Source: an uncultured Bacteroidales bacterium
GTDB lineage: Bacteria > Bacteroidota > Bacteroidia > Bacteroidales > Muribaculaceae
Direction of reading: 5' to 3'
NCBI GenBank assembly: GCA_902768435.1
Contig: CACXLJ010000002.1
Coordinates: forward strand, 5,448 to 69,447
DNA length: 64,000 bases
In this document: positions 27,434-36,326 of the stretch, in pieces
How the letters are laid out: each line of letters opens with the position of its first letter
Position numbering within the stretch: position 1 is the first letter of the stretch
Position numbers and translations under genes: made by a program
Notes under the pieces: generated by a model
Databases searched by the model: none
Told to the model about the DNA's origin: nothing
Seen by the model: the letters and a program-made list of their open reading frames with translations, nothing else

Positions 27434-29875
27434 TCACTTGATAATCTCCACTGTGGTAGCAGCGGCGATGTCGGCAATCGAGAGCGGGATGACCAGTTCG
27501 GCGCGCTGGCGGTCGTAGGTCACCTTTCCGGCCTTCTTGCCGTTGACCTTCACCTGCTTGGGCTTGGCGGTGATGCCGGGCAGGATCAGGCGGTAGTCCT
27601 TCTTGGGCGATGCACCCTTGAACGAGCCCTCGCCCTTGATGGTGATGACATACTTGTTGGCATTTGGCTCGGCTGTGAAGTGGATGAGGCGATAGATATC
27701 CTTTGGGAGTGAACCTGAGCCCTGCGGTAAGACAATCTCGGAGCTTGCTGCCGTAGCGTGCAGGTCGTCGTCGAAGAGGGTGTACTGTGAGGGCTCATTG
27801 CTCGCATAGTAGCGAATCTCGAGCTTGTCGGGGTTGTAGTCGCCCACATTCTCCATCTTATTAGTGGCCTGAGGAATGAAGGCACCAGCCCTGACGAACA
27901 GAGGCAGCACCTCGATGGGGGCATCATAGCTCACCGTGGTGTGGCCCTCGAAGCGGCGAGCAGGATTGTTGTAGTCCACCCAAGTGCCTTCGGGGAAGGT
28001 CACCGAGCGGCTCACGGCACCCTGTTGCATCACCGGTGCCACCATCACGTCGTGGCCCCACAGATACTGGTCGGTCACCTTCTCGTAGCGGGCTATGTTG
28101 TTATCGCTCTCATAGAAGCCCAGCGGGCGCACCAGGGGCAGGCCCTTGCTGGCGTTTTCGTAGGCCAGGGTGTAGTTATAGGGCAGCCAGTTGTAGCGCT
28201 GGCGAATGATGCGCTGTGTGAGGTCGCCAAACTCCTTGTAGTTATAGGGCTCGGCAATGTCTTGCGAGTGGGTGCGCAGCATGGGCGAGAACAGGCCCAG
28301 CTGTAGCCAGCGTATATAGAGCTCGCCATCGCGCTTCTTGTCGGGGTCGAGGGCAAATCCGCCCACATCGTGCGACATGTAGCCCAGTCCGCTCAATCCG
28401 GCATTGAGCATGATGGTGACCTGGGGTTGGAATCCACCCCACGAGCGCGACACATCGGTCGACCAGGGGAATACCGAGTAGCGCTGCAGTCCGGCGGTGC
28501 CGGCGCGCATCATGATCATGGGTCGGCGGTCGGGATATTCTTCCTTGAACATCTCGTAGATGATGCGGCTCCACTCGTTGCCATAGAAGTTGTGATACTG
28601 CTCGGCAGTGAGGCCGTTGTGGTGACGGATTTCGAGCGGATGCACCTCAGGCTCGCCCAGGTCGCCCCACCAGCCGGTCACGCCCTGGTCGGTGAGCCAC
28701 TTGTAGCGGTTGCGCAGCCACTTGCGGGTATCGGGGTTAGAGACGTCGAACATGCCGCCTTGTCCTACCCAGATGGTCACCGTCTGCGTGGTGTCGGTGC
28801 CGTCGGTCTTGCAGAACATGCCCTTGGGGTCGAGTTCGCGGTAATTGTCGATGGCGCGTCCGTTGGTGAGCACATAGGGTTGCGAGATGGTCACCACATT
28901 CACGCCCTTCTCCTTGAATCGGCGCAGCATGCCCAGGTGGTCGGGCCATTGGGTCTTGTCCCACTCCAGGCGGCCCATATCCTGCTCCTTTCCATACCAG
29001 TAGAGGTCGAACACGATGCCGTCGAGCGGGTAGCCCTCACGCTTCAGGGTGTCGACCACGCCTTCGCTCTCGCGTTGGTCGTGGTAGCCATACTTTGAGG
29101 TGATGTAGCCCAGCGTCCACAGGGGCGGCAGTTCCTGACGGCCCACCAGCCCGGTGAAGTTCTTCACCACATTCTCTACCTTGCCTTGGCCGTCTATGAT
29201 GTAGTAGCTCACGGGCTGTGGCGAGGTGGTCTTGTACTCGATGCCTTCTTCGCCCAGGTAGAGCGACGATTTGCAGAAGTCGTCGAAGAAAATGCCGTAG
29301 CCCTTCGACGAAATCACAAACGGCATGGTGATGCCCATCTGCTTGATGCGCGCCTCACCGCTCACGTAGCCATAGTTCTGCTTATTGTAGTTGATGAGCG
29401 TGTCACCCGCCAGGTTCAGCGAGTAGCCTCGCTCACCGGCGCCGTAGAACGACTCCCCGGCCTGGTGCATGAGCCTGATGCCTCTATCGCGGTTGCACAG
29501 GTCGGTGAGCAGGTAAGAGTTGTCGCGACTCACTGTGAGACTGCCGAGTTGCTTGTCGAGCACCACCCGCAGACCCGTCATGGTGTTCATCATCTCTATG
29601 TCTGTTTTATGACCAAGCAACACCTCCACGTCGGGCACCAGAGGATCTTCTTTGTACTCCACCAGCGAGGGCAACTCGCTTTTCTTTGCTCCGATGGGCA
29701 CCACATCCACCTTGAGGATGTCATGCTCGATGGCGGTCACCGTGATGGTCTGATGCCGAGCCTCGTCGGTCATACTCATGGTTTTGTATTGAGGCCGCAG
29801 GTAACGCGGTTTGGCACTTCCAGCCATGGCCAGCAGTGCAATTGTCACAAAAATAAATAATTTGCGCATATTCAT
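27434..29875 (-). CDS. Glycoside hydrolase family 31 (alpha-glucosidase/xylosidase type)
   Basis: An ~813-residue retaining alpha-glycosidase, exported by signal peptide MNMRKLFIFVTIALLAMAGSA. Family 31 features run in order: an N-terminal beta-sandwich, GEPEV-type nucleophile region GWWGDLGEPEVHP with the catalytic Asp near residue 404, DGIVFDLYWYG before it, and acid/base segment RAGTAGLQRYSVFPWSTDVSRSW. C-terminal beta domains finish the protein, ending in a DUF5110-like region. I use the ATG at 29875; the upstream in-frame codon at 29905 would put extra lysine-rich residues before the signal, and the ATG at 29869 is also possible. It carries no dockerin, unlike its two neighbours. Substrate linkage (glucose or xylose) cannot be told. 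Confidence 0.9.
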   Translation of the reverse strand: MNMRKLFIFVTIALLAMAGSAKPRYLRPQYKTMSMTDEARHQTITVTAIEHDILKVDVVPIGAKKSELPSLVEYKEDPLVPDVEVLLGHKTDIEMMNTMTGLRVVLDKQLGSLTVSRDNSYLLTDLCNRDRGIRLMHQAGESFYGAGERGYSLNLAGDTLINYNKQNYGYVSGEARIKQMGITMPFVISSKGYGIFFDDFCKSSLYLGEEGIEYKTTSPQPVSYYIIDGQGKVENVVKNFTGLVGRQELPPLWTLGYITSKYGYHDQRESEGVVDTLKREGYPLDGIVFDLYWYGKEQDMGRLEWDKTQWPDHLGMLRRFKEKGVNVVTISQPYVLTNGRAIDNYRELDPKGMFCKTDGTDTTQTVTIWVGQGGMFDVSNPDTRKWLRNRYKWLTDQGVTGWWGDLGEPEVHPLEIRHHNGLTAEQYHNFYGNEWSRIIYEMFKEEYPDRRPMIMMRAGTAGLQRYSVFPWSTDVSRSWGGFQPQVTIMLNAGLSGLGYMSHDVGGFALDPDKKRDGELYIRWLQLGLFSPMLRTHSQDIAEPYNYKEFGDLTQRIIRQRYNWLPYNYTLAYENASKGLPLVRPLGFYESDNNIARYEKVTDQYLWGHDVMVAPVMQQGAVSRSVTFPEGTWVDYNNPARRFEGHTTVSYDAPIEVLPLFVRAGAFIPQATNKMENVGDYNPDKLEIRYYASNEPSQYTLFDDDLHATAASSEIVLPQGSGSLPKDIYRLIHFTAEPNANKYVITIKGEGSFKGASPKKDYRLILPGITAKPKQVKVNGKKAGKVTYDRQRAELVIPLSIADIAAATTVEIIK

Positions 29876-29902
29876 TATTTTGTATTTTTTTAATTCTAAC
29901 TG

Positions 29903-29910
29903 CAAATATA
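29903..29910 (-). promoter_or_regulatory. Predicted -7 box for GH31-GDPD unit
   Basis: TATATTTG on the minus strand, 27 bp before the chosen start codon. A TTG-like element lies about 24 bp further upstream, slightly too far for a good -33 box. Confidence 0.5.
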
Positions 29911-30012
29911 AGTATAAAAATGCTTTTTAAAAAACAACTATTAAGGTTATCTTGCTAAAAAGTTTTTAGATACCCCCTAAGCACCCTGTCGCGCAATGAA
30001 TGGACAAGCATA

Positions 30013-30048
30013 ACAAATGGGGGCTGGCAGTGAACCAGCCCCCATTCA
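30013..30048 (-). terminator. Terminator after the GH16 gene
   Basis: A perfect 12-bp stem (AATGGGGGCTGG / CCAGCCCCCATT, 30016-30027 and 30035-30046), followed on the minus strand by TTGTTATG. It lies about 50 bp beyond the GH16 stop codon. Confidence 0.7.
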
Positions 30049-30095
30049 AGGCAATTTATAACAATATTTATCTTAATCAATCATTGAGACCAGTA

Positions 30096-33000
30096 TTAAC
30101 TGTTCATGATGATGTCGATAAGAGCAGTAATGTCACGAACATCGATATCGCCGTCACCGTTCACATCGGCGCGTGGATTGTCGCTGATAGAGTTCATGAT
30201 GACATCGATGAGTGCGGTAATATCGCGCACATCCACTTCGCCGTCACCATTCACATCGCCCTGAATAGTCGGGGCAACTTCACCCTTGCGATAGAAGAAG
30301 ATAGCATCGAAGTTGAGCTCTGTGCCAGGAACGCCACCGCTAAGGAATGCGATAACATTGCCAAGATAGTTGTCGGGGGTGTCAAAGACTGGATTAGCCC
30401 TGAGTTCGATTTCGCTATAAGGAATGTCGAAGTTATACCAGTTGCCATCGCGATAGAAATCGCCGAGCTTGCCATAGATTGTACCATTATCATTGTATGG
30501 ACCGCTACCGATAGCAAAGTGTGCATTACCCACACCTATTGCATGAGTTGAATGCAACGAGTCGTCGGTGGCTTTCATCGCAAAGTGCAGATAGTAAGTG
30601 TCGTCGAGCATCGTGAGGTCCTTGCCTTGGTTCTGTGAAGCGAATCCAAGACCAGACCAACCCTGATTGGTAACATTGAGTGAGGTATAGCCCTCGTTGT
30701 AGCCAAACGAGTTCATTAAGTTTTCAGTAGGATTAGCAGCATAAGTACCGCTCCATACCCAGAGAAAGTTGTTCACATCATCAACTCGGTAGTCGGCCCT
30801 GATCTTGCCGTCCATTTGAGCGGCTTCCTGTTCACCAAGATAGATGAGCACATAATCGCCGTTGGCGTTAATGTCGAAGGTCGGCTTGTTATTAGCGTCA
30901 AGTGCCTTGCTGCCATATTGGCCGAGAACGGGATCAATCTCGGGCTGATCGGTATCGCTGTGCTTCTTGTAGAAGAAGACATTATCGAACTGGAGCTCAG
31001 CACCCTGGGCACCGCCACTAAGCACTGAGAAAACATTGCCGAGGTAGCCCTCTACTCCACCATCGGTGGCAAACAGGTCGCCGCCAAGCGACTTGAGAAC
31101 GCTGAAGGGGATGTCGAAGCTGTACCAGTCGCCGTCGCGGCGGAAGTCACCAAGCATAACGGGACCAGAGGTGGTGTTACCGATCACAAACTGTGCGGCA
31201 CCTACTCCAATGGTGTGAGAAGTGTGCAGGATGTTGTCGGTTCCACGCATAGCAAAGTGCAGGTAATAGGAATCGTCGAGCATCGAAAGGTCCTTGCCAG
31301 GAGCCGTAGAAGCATAGCCAAGACCTGACCAACCAGCACTGTTCACAACAAATGAACTCCAACCCTCGTTGAGGCCAAACGAGTTAACACCCGATGTGGC
31401 AACAGGTGTGTAGGTACCTTCCCAAATATATAAGTGATTGGTTACATTATCAACGCTATAGTCGGCAATAATGTTGTCGCCCATTTGCTCCATCACGCCA
31501 CTGCTGGCACCAATGATGACATAGTCGTAGGCATCGTCGAAGTCGAAGGTGCTGTGTCCGGCGCTATCGAGCGAGCGAGAAGCGTACTGACCAATTACAG
31601 TGGTATTATCGTCGGTGGGCACTGAAGTATCGACATTATCATTCTTATAGAAGAAGACATTGTCAAACTGGAGTTGAGCACCACTTGTTCCGCCACTAAG
31701 CACTGCGAAGACATTGTCGACATAGTTATCGGGATTGGTGAAGAGGTTGCTGTTGAGGCTGAGGAGAACATTGACAGGAATGTCGAAGCTGCACCAGCGT
31801 CCGTCACGCTTGAAGTCGCCGAACACAGGCAGAATCTTGTTGCCATCGTGGAAATCATCGGCACCAATAGTAAAGCCCACATTACCCACATAGATGCCGT
31901 GACCCGTGTGCATGAGAGGATCAGTGGCACGCATTGCAAAGTGCAGGATATAAGTGCTGTCGATCATAGAGAGGTTCTTGCCAGGTGTTACCGAGGCATA
32001 ACCAAGTCCAGACCAGCCTGCGTTGCCCACGGTGTAGGAATTCCAGCCCTCGTTGAGGCCGAAGGAGTTCAAACCAGTGGTAGCAACAGTATTATAGGTT
32101 TGATCCCAGATATAGAGGAAATGTGTAACATCATCCACGCTGTAGTTAGCGTAAACCTTGTCACCCATCTGCTCAATCACGCCATTGCTGGCACCAATCA
32201 CCACATAGTCGTAAGAATTCTCGAAATCGAAGGTCGAATTGTTGTTCCCATCAAGAGAGAGCGAGCCATAGCGACCCAACTCGGTTGTCTCGTCGGGTTC
32301 AATTTCGGGTGTGTCATCGCCCATCGAGCCGTCGGGAGTGATGTAGTTCTCTTCGCCCTGACGCTGATAAACGCGAATGTAATCGACCTGCATCACCTTG
32401 TCGCCACTGTTCAAGGCTGTAACATCGTTGGCGTTGTTAATGCCGGGAACCGAGCCGCCCACTGCCATGTTGAGCAACAGGAAGAAACGCTTGTGGAAAT
32501 AGTTGCCTGGCGAGTTGTTCTGAGAAAAATCGTTGATGTTCATCTCAAAGTAAGGCTGAGCATTGGGATACTTGTCGAGGTCGAGATACATCGAAATCTT
32601 CTGGTCGTCCCAGATGAGGGTGTAGAGGTGGAACTCGCCATCCTGCACGCTATAAGGAGCCGTGTAGTCCTGTGCGTACATGGGGTGGTTGCCATTGGTA
32701 TAGGGTCCCCAATGCAATGCGCCGGCAAAGTAGCGGTCCTGAACGCCGTTGTTGATACCCGTGCGGCCACCGGCCTCCATCACATCGATTTCACCACAAT
32801 AGGGCCAAGAAATGCCCTCGCTCAAATCGTTGCCCATGAGCCAGAAAGCAGGCCACAGACCATTGGCAGTGCTGGGAAGCTTAATGCTGGCTTCAATCTT
32901 GCCATGCTTGAAAGCAGCCTTGCCCATGGTGTTAATACGACCCGAGGTAAATTGCTTGCCCAGGTAACTCTGCCTCTTGGCAGTGATGTTGAGCATGCCA

Positions 33001-33206
33001 TTGGCAACAGTGACATTGCCGGGGACATAATACTGCAACTCGCCATTGCCGCCACCATCGCCATTGATCTCAACATTCCAAACCTCGGTGTTAAGCGAGG
33101 TTCCATTAAACTCATCGCTGAAGACGAGTTGATAGTCGGCAGTGGCTGCCATGGTGTTGAGTGCCATGAAAGCAGCGGCTGCCAGAAAAGTAAATGCTTT
33201 TTTCAT
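30096..33206 (-). CDS. Secreted GH16 beta-glucanase with three tandem repeats and dockerin
   Basis: A 1036-residue exported enzyme with signal peptide MKKAFTFLAAAAFMALNTMAA. Residues ~25-285 form a GH16 (laminarinase/lichenase) domain; the catalytic signature GEIDVMEAGG holds nucleophile Glu and acid/base Glu near residues 137-143. Three repeats of about 220 residues follow (roughly 308-536, 537-758, 759-975). Each starts G.Y.S..LD and contains NSFG.NEGW.S, GWSGLG.AS, LHFAM, DFRRDG.W.SFDIP and LSGG..G..L.FD..FFY. They look like carbohydrate-binding-type beta-sandwiches, but I do not recognise the family. The C-terminus has two dockerin calcium loops: DVNGDGEVDVRDITALIDVI and DVNGDGDIDVRDITALIDII. 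It is transcribed alone from its own promoter. Confidence 0.88.
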   Translation of the reverse strand: MKKAFTFLAAAAFMALNTMAATADYQLVFSDEFNGTSLNTEVWNVEINGDGGGNGELQYYVPGNVTVANGMLNITAKRQSYLGKQFTSGRINTMGKAAFKHGKIEASIKLPSTANGLWPAFWLMGNDLSEGISWPYCGEIDVMEAGGRTGINNGVQDRYFAGALHWGPYTNGNHPMYAQDYTAPYSVQDGEFHLYTLIWDDQKISMYLDLDKYPNAQPYFEMNINDFSQNNSPGNYFHKRFFLLLNMAVGGSVPGINNANDVTALNSGDKVMQVDYIRVYQRQGEENYITPDGSMGDDTPEIEPDETTELGRYGSLSLDGNNNSTFDFENSYDYVVIGASNGVIEQMGDKVYANYSVDDVTHFLYIWDQTYNTVATTGLNSFGLNEGWNSYTVGNAGWSGLGYASVTPGKNLSMIDSTYILHFAMRATDPLMHTGHGIYVGNVGFTIGADDFHDGNKILPVFGDFKRDGRWCSFDIPVNVLLSLNSNLFTNPDNYVDNVFAVLSGGTSGAQLQFDNVFFYKNDNVDTSVPTDDNTTVIGQYASRSLDSAGHSTFDFDDAYDYVIIGASSGVMEQMGDNIIADYSVDNVTNHLYIWEGTYTPVATSGVNSFGLNEGWSSFVVNSAGWSGLGYASTAPGKDLSMLDDSYYLHFAMRGTDNILHTSHTIGVGAAQFVIGNTTSGPVMLGDFRRDGDWYSFDIPFSVLKSLGGDLFATDGGVEGYLGNVFSVLSGGAQGAELQFDNVFFYKKHSDTDQPEIDPVLGQYGSKALDANNKPTFDINANGDYVLIYLGEQEAAQMDGKIRADYRVDDVNNFLWVWSGTYAANPTENLMNSFGYNEGYTSLNVTNQGWSGLGFASQNQGKDLTMLDDTYYLHFAMKATDDSLHSTHAIGVGNAHFAIGSGPYNDNGTIYGKLGDFYRDGNWYNFDIPYSEIELRANPVFDTPDNYLGNVIAFLSGGVPGTELNFDAIFFYRKGEVAPTIQGDVNGDGEVDVRDITALIDVIMNSISDNPRADVNGDGDIDVRDITALIDIIMNS

Positions 33207-33268
33207 TTTGTTGAAGAGTATTATAGATTAAAAAAAGTAGATCGCGATTGTTGCGAAAGAAAGTGTTG

Positions 33269-33300
33269 CAAATTTATAATTATAAAAAATGTGCGTCAAG
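33269..33300 (-). promoter_or_regulatory. Predicted promoter of the GH16 gene
   Basis: TAAATTTG (33269-33276, minus strand) fits TAnnTTTG, with a CTTG element at 33297-33300 after a 20-bp spacer, close to the Bacteroidota -33/-7 layout. The leader is about 60 nt. Confidence 0.55.
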
Positions 33301-33435
33301 TTTCAAGCCCCATAAAAAACTCACAAAAAACTCACTTTTTCTTAAAATTCCACCACACACACCAATACAACATATTAAATATCAACATATTACAAACACA
33401 CAGGCATTTCACGCAAACTCACCACATGAAAATAC

Positions 33436-33482
33436 ATAAAAATGCATAGTGCAGTCACATGAGATGACATGGACTGCACTAT
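33436..33482 (-). terminator. Hairpin terminator closing the SrfB/SrfC operon
   Basis: A 10-bp stem (TAGTGCAGTC 33447-33456 / GACTGCACTA 33472-33481), followed on the minus strand by ATGCATTTTTATG. It lies past both the last operon gene and the ferredoxin remnant. The remaining bases 33301-33435 are AT-rich with no feature seen. Confidence 0.6.
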
Positions 33483-33508
33483 TGCAACGGAAAACCGTGT
33501 GCTATATT

Positions 33509-33631
33509 CTATTTCTTGGGGATGCGTTTTGCCAAGCCTATGGCACCTGTGGGACACACAAGCCTGCACAAGTGGCAGCCCACACATTTCTTGCCCACGA
33601 TTTGCGGTTTGCGCTCGTCAAAGGTGATTGC
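33509..33631 (-). pseudogene. Ferredoxin-type 4Fe-4S domain remnant
   Basis: The minus strand encodes about 40 in-frame residues ending in a stop: AITFDERKPQIV, then KKCVGCHLCRLVCPTGAIG, then LAKRIPKK. The CxxCxxCxxxCP pattern is a 4Fe-4S cluster motif. An in-frame stop lies directly upstream (33632-33634) and there is no start codon, so only the C-terminal end of a former iron-sulfur protein survives. It sits 17 bp after the stop of the last SrfB/SrfC operon gene. Parent gene identity is unknown; a ferredoxin domain of an oxidoreductase is likely. Confidence 0.65.
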
Positions 33632-33648
33632 CTAGATGATACAATCTG

Positions 33649-34485
33649 TTATAACTCATAAGAGGGTTCAGATTCTGGCACATTACGCAACTTTGTGTAT
33701 AATGCCGAGGAACCCTCGTTGCGACCATAATAGCGAGTCATGCCTTCGTATGCACTAATCTTGCCTGACACCTCACTTTTCTTGGAACGGATATCACTGT
33801 AGTTGCGATAGTTGCGGGCAAGATTGTTGACAGCAGCCGAGACATTCAAGTAATGCGAATGGCCGATTTTGGTGGGAAGACTCTTGAGACGGGCAACCAG
33901 TGCAGGGCAGTGACTGAGATAGGTATCGCTCCAATAGCGGCTTGCACTATTGATGCGCTCTTTGGCATCGCTGACATTCGAGAATGTGGTTCTCGAAGCA
34001 AGGGCATTAGCCTTGGCATAATCACTGTTCACCTTGCTGATGATGCTGAACTTCTCCTTCACATCGTGGTCAACTATGATGGCATCGCCTTGGGTAGAGG
34101 TAAACGATGAGAGCAGTTTGACCCTGTCGGTCAACCGTTTGAGGTCGTTATAAGTCCAATCATTGTGTAACGCCGACAACGCATTGCTGGCAAACTGGGG
34201 TGCATAGGCATCGGCAAGAGCACGAAGCTGTTCGTCGCGTTGGGTGTCATCAATTAGGCCTTCATCTTTGAGGAAACAGAGTTCATCGTAAACTTTCTCA
34301 AAGGCCTTGTCGAGATCGTTGCTACTGTTAATATCGACGACATGCTGCTTGAGTTGGGTATAGTTCACCTCGGTTGAAGCGGGGTTCTGCGGAGGCTCGA
34401 CCTGGGTCTTCTGCCAATAAAGGACACCGAACACGGCACCGGCAAGCGCCAGCAAGAGAAGAAGTATTTTTAAACTCGTTTTCAT
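33649..34485 (-). CDS. Single-pass membrane protein, SrfB/SrfC operon gene 7
   Basis: A 278-residue protein of unknown family. A short basic N-terminus and one hydrophobic segment (LKILLLLLALAGAVFGVLYW, about residues 4-23) anchor it. A Pro/Gln-rich linker and a predicted all-helical domain follow (QLKQHVVDINSSNDLDKAFEKVYDELCFLK; DAKERINSASRYWSDTYLSH). It has no catalytic motif. I start it at the ATG at 34485, two bases after the upstream stop; a TTG at 34491 would overlap that stop. Topology is probably N-in with the helical domain in the periplasm. It is the final gene of the seven-gene operon. Confidence 0.65.
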   Translation of the reverse strand: MKTSLKILLLLLALAGAVFGVLYWQKTQVEPPQNPASTEVNYTQLKQHVVDINSSNDLDKAFEKVYDELCFLKDEGLIDDTQRDEQLRALADAYAPQFASNALSALHNDWTYNDLKRLTDRVKLLSSFTSTQGDAIIVDHDVKEKFSIISKVNSDYAKANALASRTTFSNVSDAKERINSASRYWSDTYLSHCPALVARLKSLPTKIGHSHYLNVSAAVNNLARNYRNYSDIRSKKSEVSGKISAYEGMTRYYGRNEGSSALYTKLRNVPESEPSYEL

Positions 34486-34487
34486 TT

Positions 34488-36326
34488 TCAACCGTTGCCT
34501 TTATTTGATTGTAAATCATTGAAACTCTGGGTGGTTTTACCAGATGCAGGCTGCCCATCGGCGCCTTTCGCCGCATTCACCTTCTCTGGTTCAGTCTTGC
34601 TGTCGACAACAGGTTCAGCCTTCGGTCTATTACCGTTATTAAAGGTGTTCTTCTTAATCTTGTTGATGTAATTAGCAACAGTAATATCCTCATCGCCTTC
34701 ACCATTGAAGGTACCATAAATATTGGCTCCAGTCTGCTGCAGAGCGAGAATAGCCGAGCGCAGGTCGTTCCATTGCGGCACTTGCTGCTGCAATTCAGGA
34801 TACTTTGAGTCGACACTCATCACAGCAGGGAAATCATATTTGTTGAGCCCGTCCCAAAGCCCCGTAAAGCCCGCATCCTCAAGCACCTGCTTGTTCCACA
34901 CTGGCGCATTCAACACTTCAAACTTAGGCAACTGCTTGGGTTTCTCAGGTTTTTCGACCACAGGCTTCTCGGGTTCTTGAGGTTCGGGAACAGCCTTAGA
35001 GCCGCCAAACAATGAAAGTGCCAGCCATGCGGCACCCACGAGAATGGCACCGGCAACGCCGCCAATGAGCAACGACTTGAGATTGAGTCCACCAGGCAGA
35101 GAAGATTCAGCCACCTTGTACAGGCGGTTTTGCCCGCTGGCAGAAACACTGTTGTTCTGATTAGCTGTATAGCCCTTGAATGGAGACTCGGTAAATGTCT
35201 TGTTGCCCGAAAGGGTCACCTTCTCGCCCTCGGGGAAAAGGAACACATAACGCTGCGTGAGTTTCTCCATGTTCACATCGATGGGAGCGCCTTGATAGTC
35301 GACCACCTTTTCAGCATAACCCTCTTTTGTGACTTTAACGCGAACACCTCGCTTGAGTTCAGCAAAAGGCACATCGGCTAGAGAATCGGGGGTGAGGGGC
35401 TTGCCAAAAATGGTGATGTTGCAGTTAGGAATGCTTCGGCCATTCTCGTCGATAACATTGAAATGAGCATAGGGAACAATCCATCGCATTTCACTCTCTT
35501 GAATGCCAGGCAACAACTGCGGGTCACTCTTCAAGGTAACAGGCTTGACCACATCCTTGAAACCATTTTTGCGCCACACGAGCTGAAGCGTAGTGCCTTG
35601 ATAGGCCATCATGGGCTCAACAAAGGGCTTGTTGTCGAGGAAAGGCGAGAAACCGAACGAATCGCCCTGGGGCGGCATGACGGTGACAGTGCGAGCCAAC
35701 CGGCGCGAAGTGAGGTCGACAGCACCACGGCAGGTGAGTCCTGATGCCCTGTCGATGAGGAAAATCGCCTTGTATTTCACATACTCGGGCTGATAAATGT
35801 CGTGCCCCAGCAAATCCTCAAGACTAAAGTCAGTGCCACGGCCATAGTAGCGCACAGCATAGCCTGCCGACTGATTGGAATTGGCATAAACCGGCAGAAC
35901 GGGACGATTTGGGAAATCGTTCAAGAAAACATCGTTGAGGCGCTGCTCGTTGATGAGTCCGCCCGTCATCACCTCGGCATCCACAATCTGGATGAGCTGC
36001 CTCATGTGGGGCGCTGGCACATCGGCCTCACGAGGGAAATAGAACCATGATGCCACATGATCGCCCATGCGGCCCGACGACATCTTGATGGAACACAGGT
36101 AACAGCCACCCATGTCGAAAGAGAGCATATAGAGGGCGGCCGTCTGTGCTTCGGGGCTCACAAGGAAGGGGACAAAATTGCCTGCACCGTCGGTAAATCC
36201 CAGGTTTCGCAAGTCGTCGCGCGTGTCGTGGGTCTTCAGTGCCCAGTTACTGATGTTAGTGTTGGCCTGATAAGCCACCGCCAGACCAGCACTGATATTG
36301 TTGATTTTAATACCTATCTTGCTCAT
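34488..36326 (-). CDS. Membrane-anchored adaptor-like protein, SrfB/SrfC operon gene 6
   Basis: A 612-residue protein without recognised catalytic residues. The soluble N-terminal ~410 residues include MGGCYLCSIKMSSGRMGDHVASWFYFPRE, a layout slightly reminiscent of adaptor domains of predicted GTPase-associated proteins, and a PEGA-like sandwich (FNVIDENGRSIPNCNITIFG; KRGVRVKVTKEGYAEKVVDY). One transmembrane segment (LLIGGVAGAILVGAAWLALSLF, about 417-440) leads to a Pro/Glu/Lys linker (VPEPQEPEKPVVEKPEKPK), a ~110-residue domain and a disordered tail. The lack of a signal peptide suggests the N-terminal part is cytoplasmic. It overlaps the upstream GTPase gene by 4 bp (ATGA), so translation is coupled. 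The adaptor role is inference. Confidence 0.6.
   Translation of the reverse strand: MSKIGIKINNISAGLAVAYQANTNISNWALKTHDTRDDLRNLGFTDGAGNFVPFLVSPEAQTAALYMLSFDMGGCYLCSIKMSSGRMGDHVASWFYFPREADVPAPHMRQLIQIVDAEVMTGGLINEQRLNDVFLNDFPNRPVLPVYANSNQSAGYAVRYYGRGTDFSLEDLLGHDIYQPEYVKYKAIFLIDRASGLTCRGAVDLTSRRLARTVTVMPPQGDSFGFSPFLDNKPFVEPMMAYQGTTLQLVWRKNGFKDVVKPVTLKSDPQLLPGIQESEMRWIVPYAHFNVIDENGRSIPNCNITIFGKPLTPDSLADVPFAELKRGVRVKVTKEGYAEKVVDYQGAPIDVNMEKLTQRYVFLFPEGEKVTLSGNKTFTESPFKGYTANQNNSVSASGQNRLYKVAESSLPGGLNLKSLLIGGVAGAILVGAAWLALSLFGGSKAVPEPQEPEKPVVEKPEKPKQLPKFEVLNAPVWNKQVLEDAGFTGLWDGLNKYDFPAVMSVDSKYPELQQQVPQWNDLRSAILALQQTGANIYGTFNGEGDEDITVANYINKIKKNTFNNGNRPKAEPVVDSKTEPEKVNAAKGADGQPASGKTTQSFNDLQSNKGNG

Noticed and set aside
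25458..33206. Polysaccharide utilisation locus with SusC/SusD
   Set aside because: GH16 and GH31 are adjacent, but no SusC/SusD pair or regulator is nearby.
31674..33449. 591-residue plus-strand frame antisense to GH16
   Set aside because: It mirrors the repeat structure of the GH16 gene and shows no motif; the GH16 signature is unambiguous on the minus strand.
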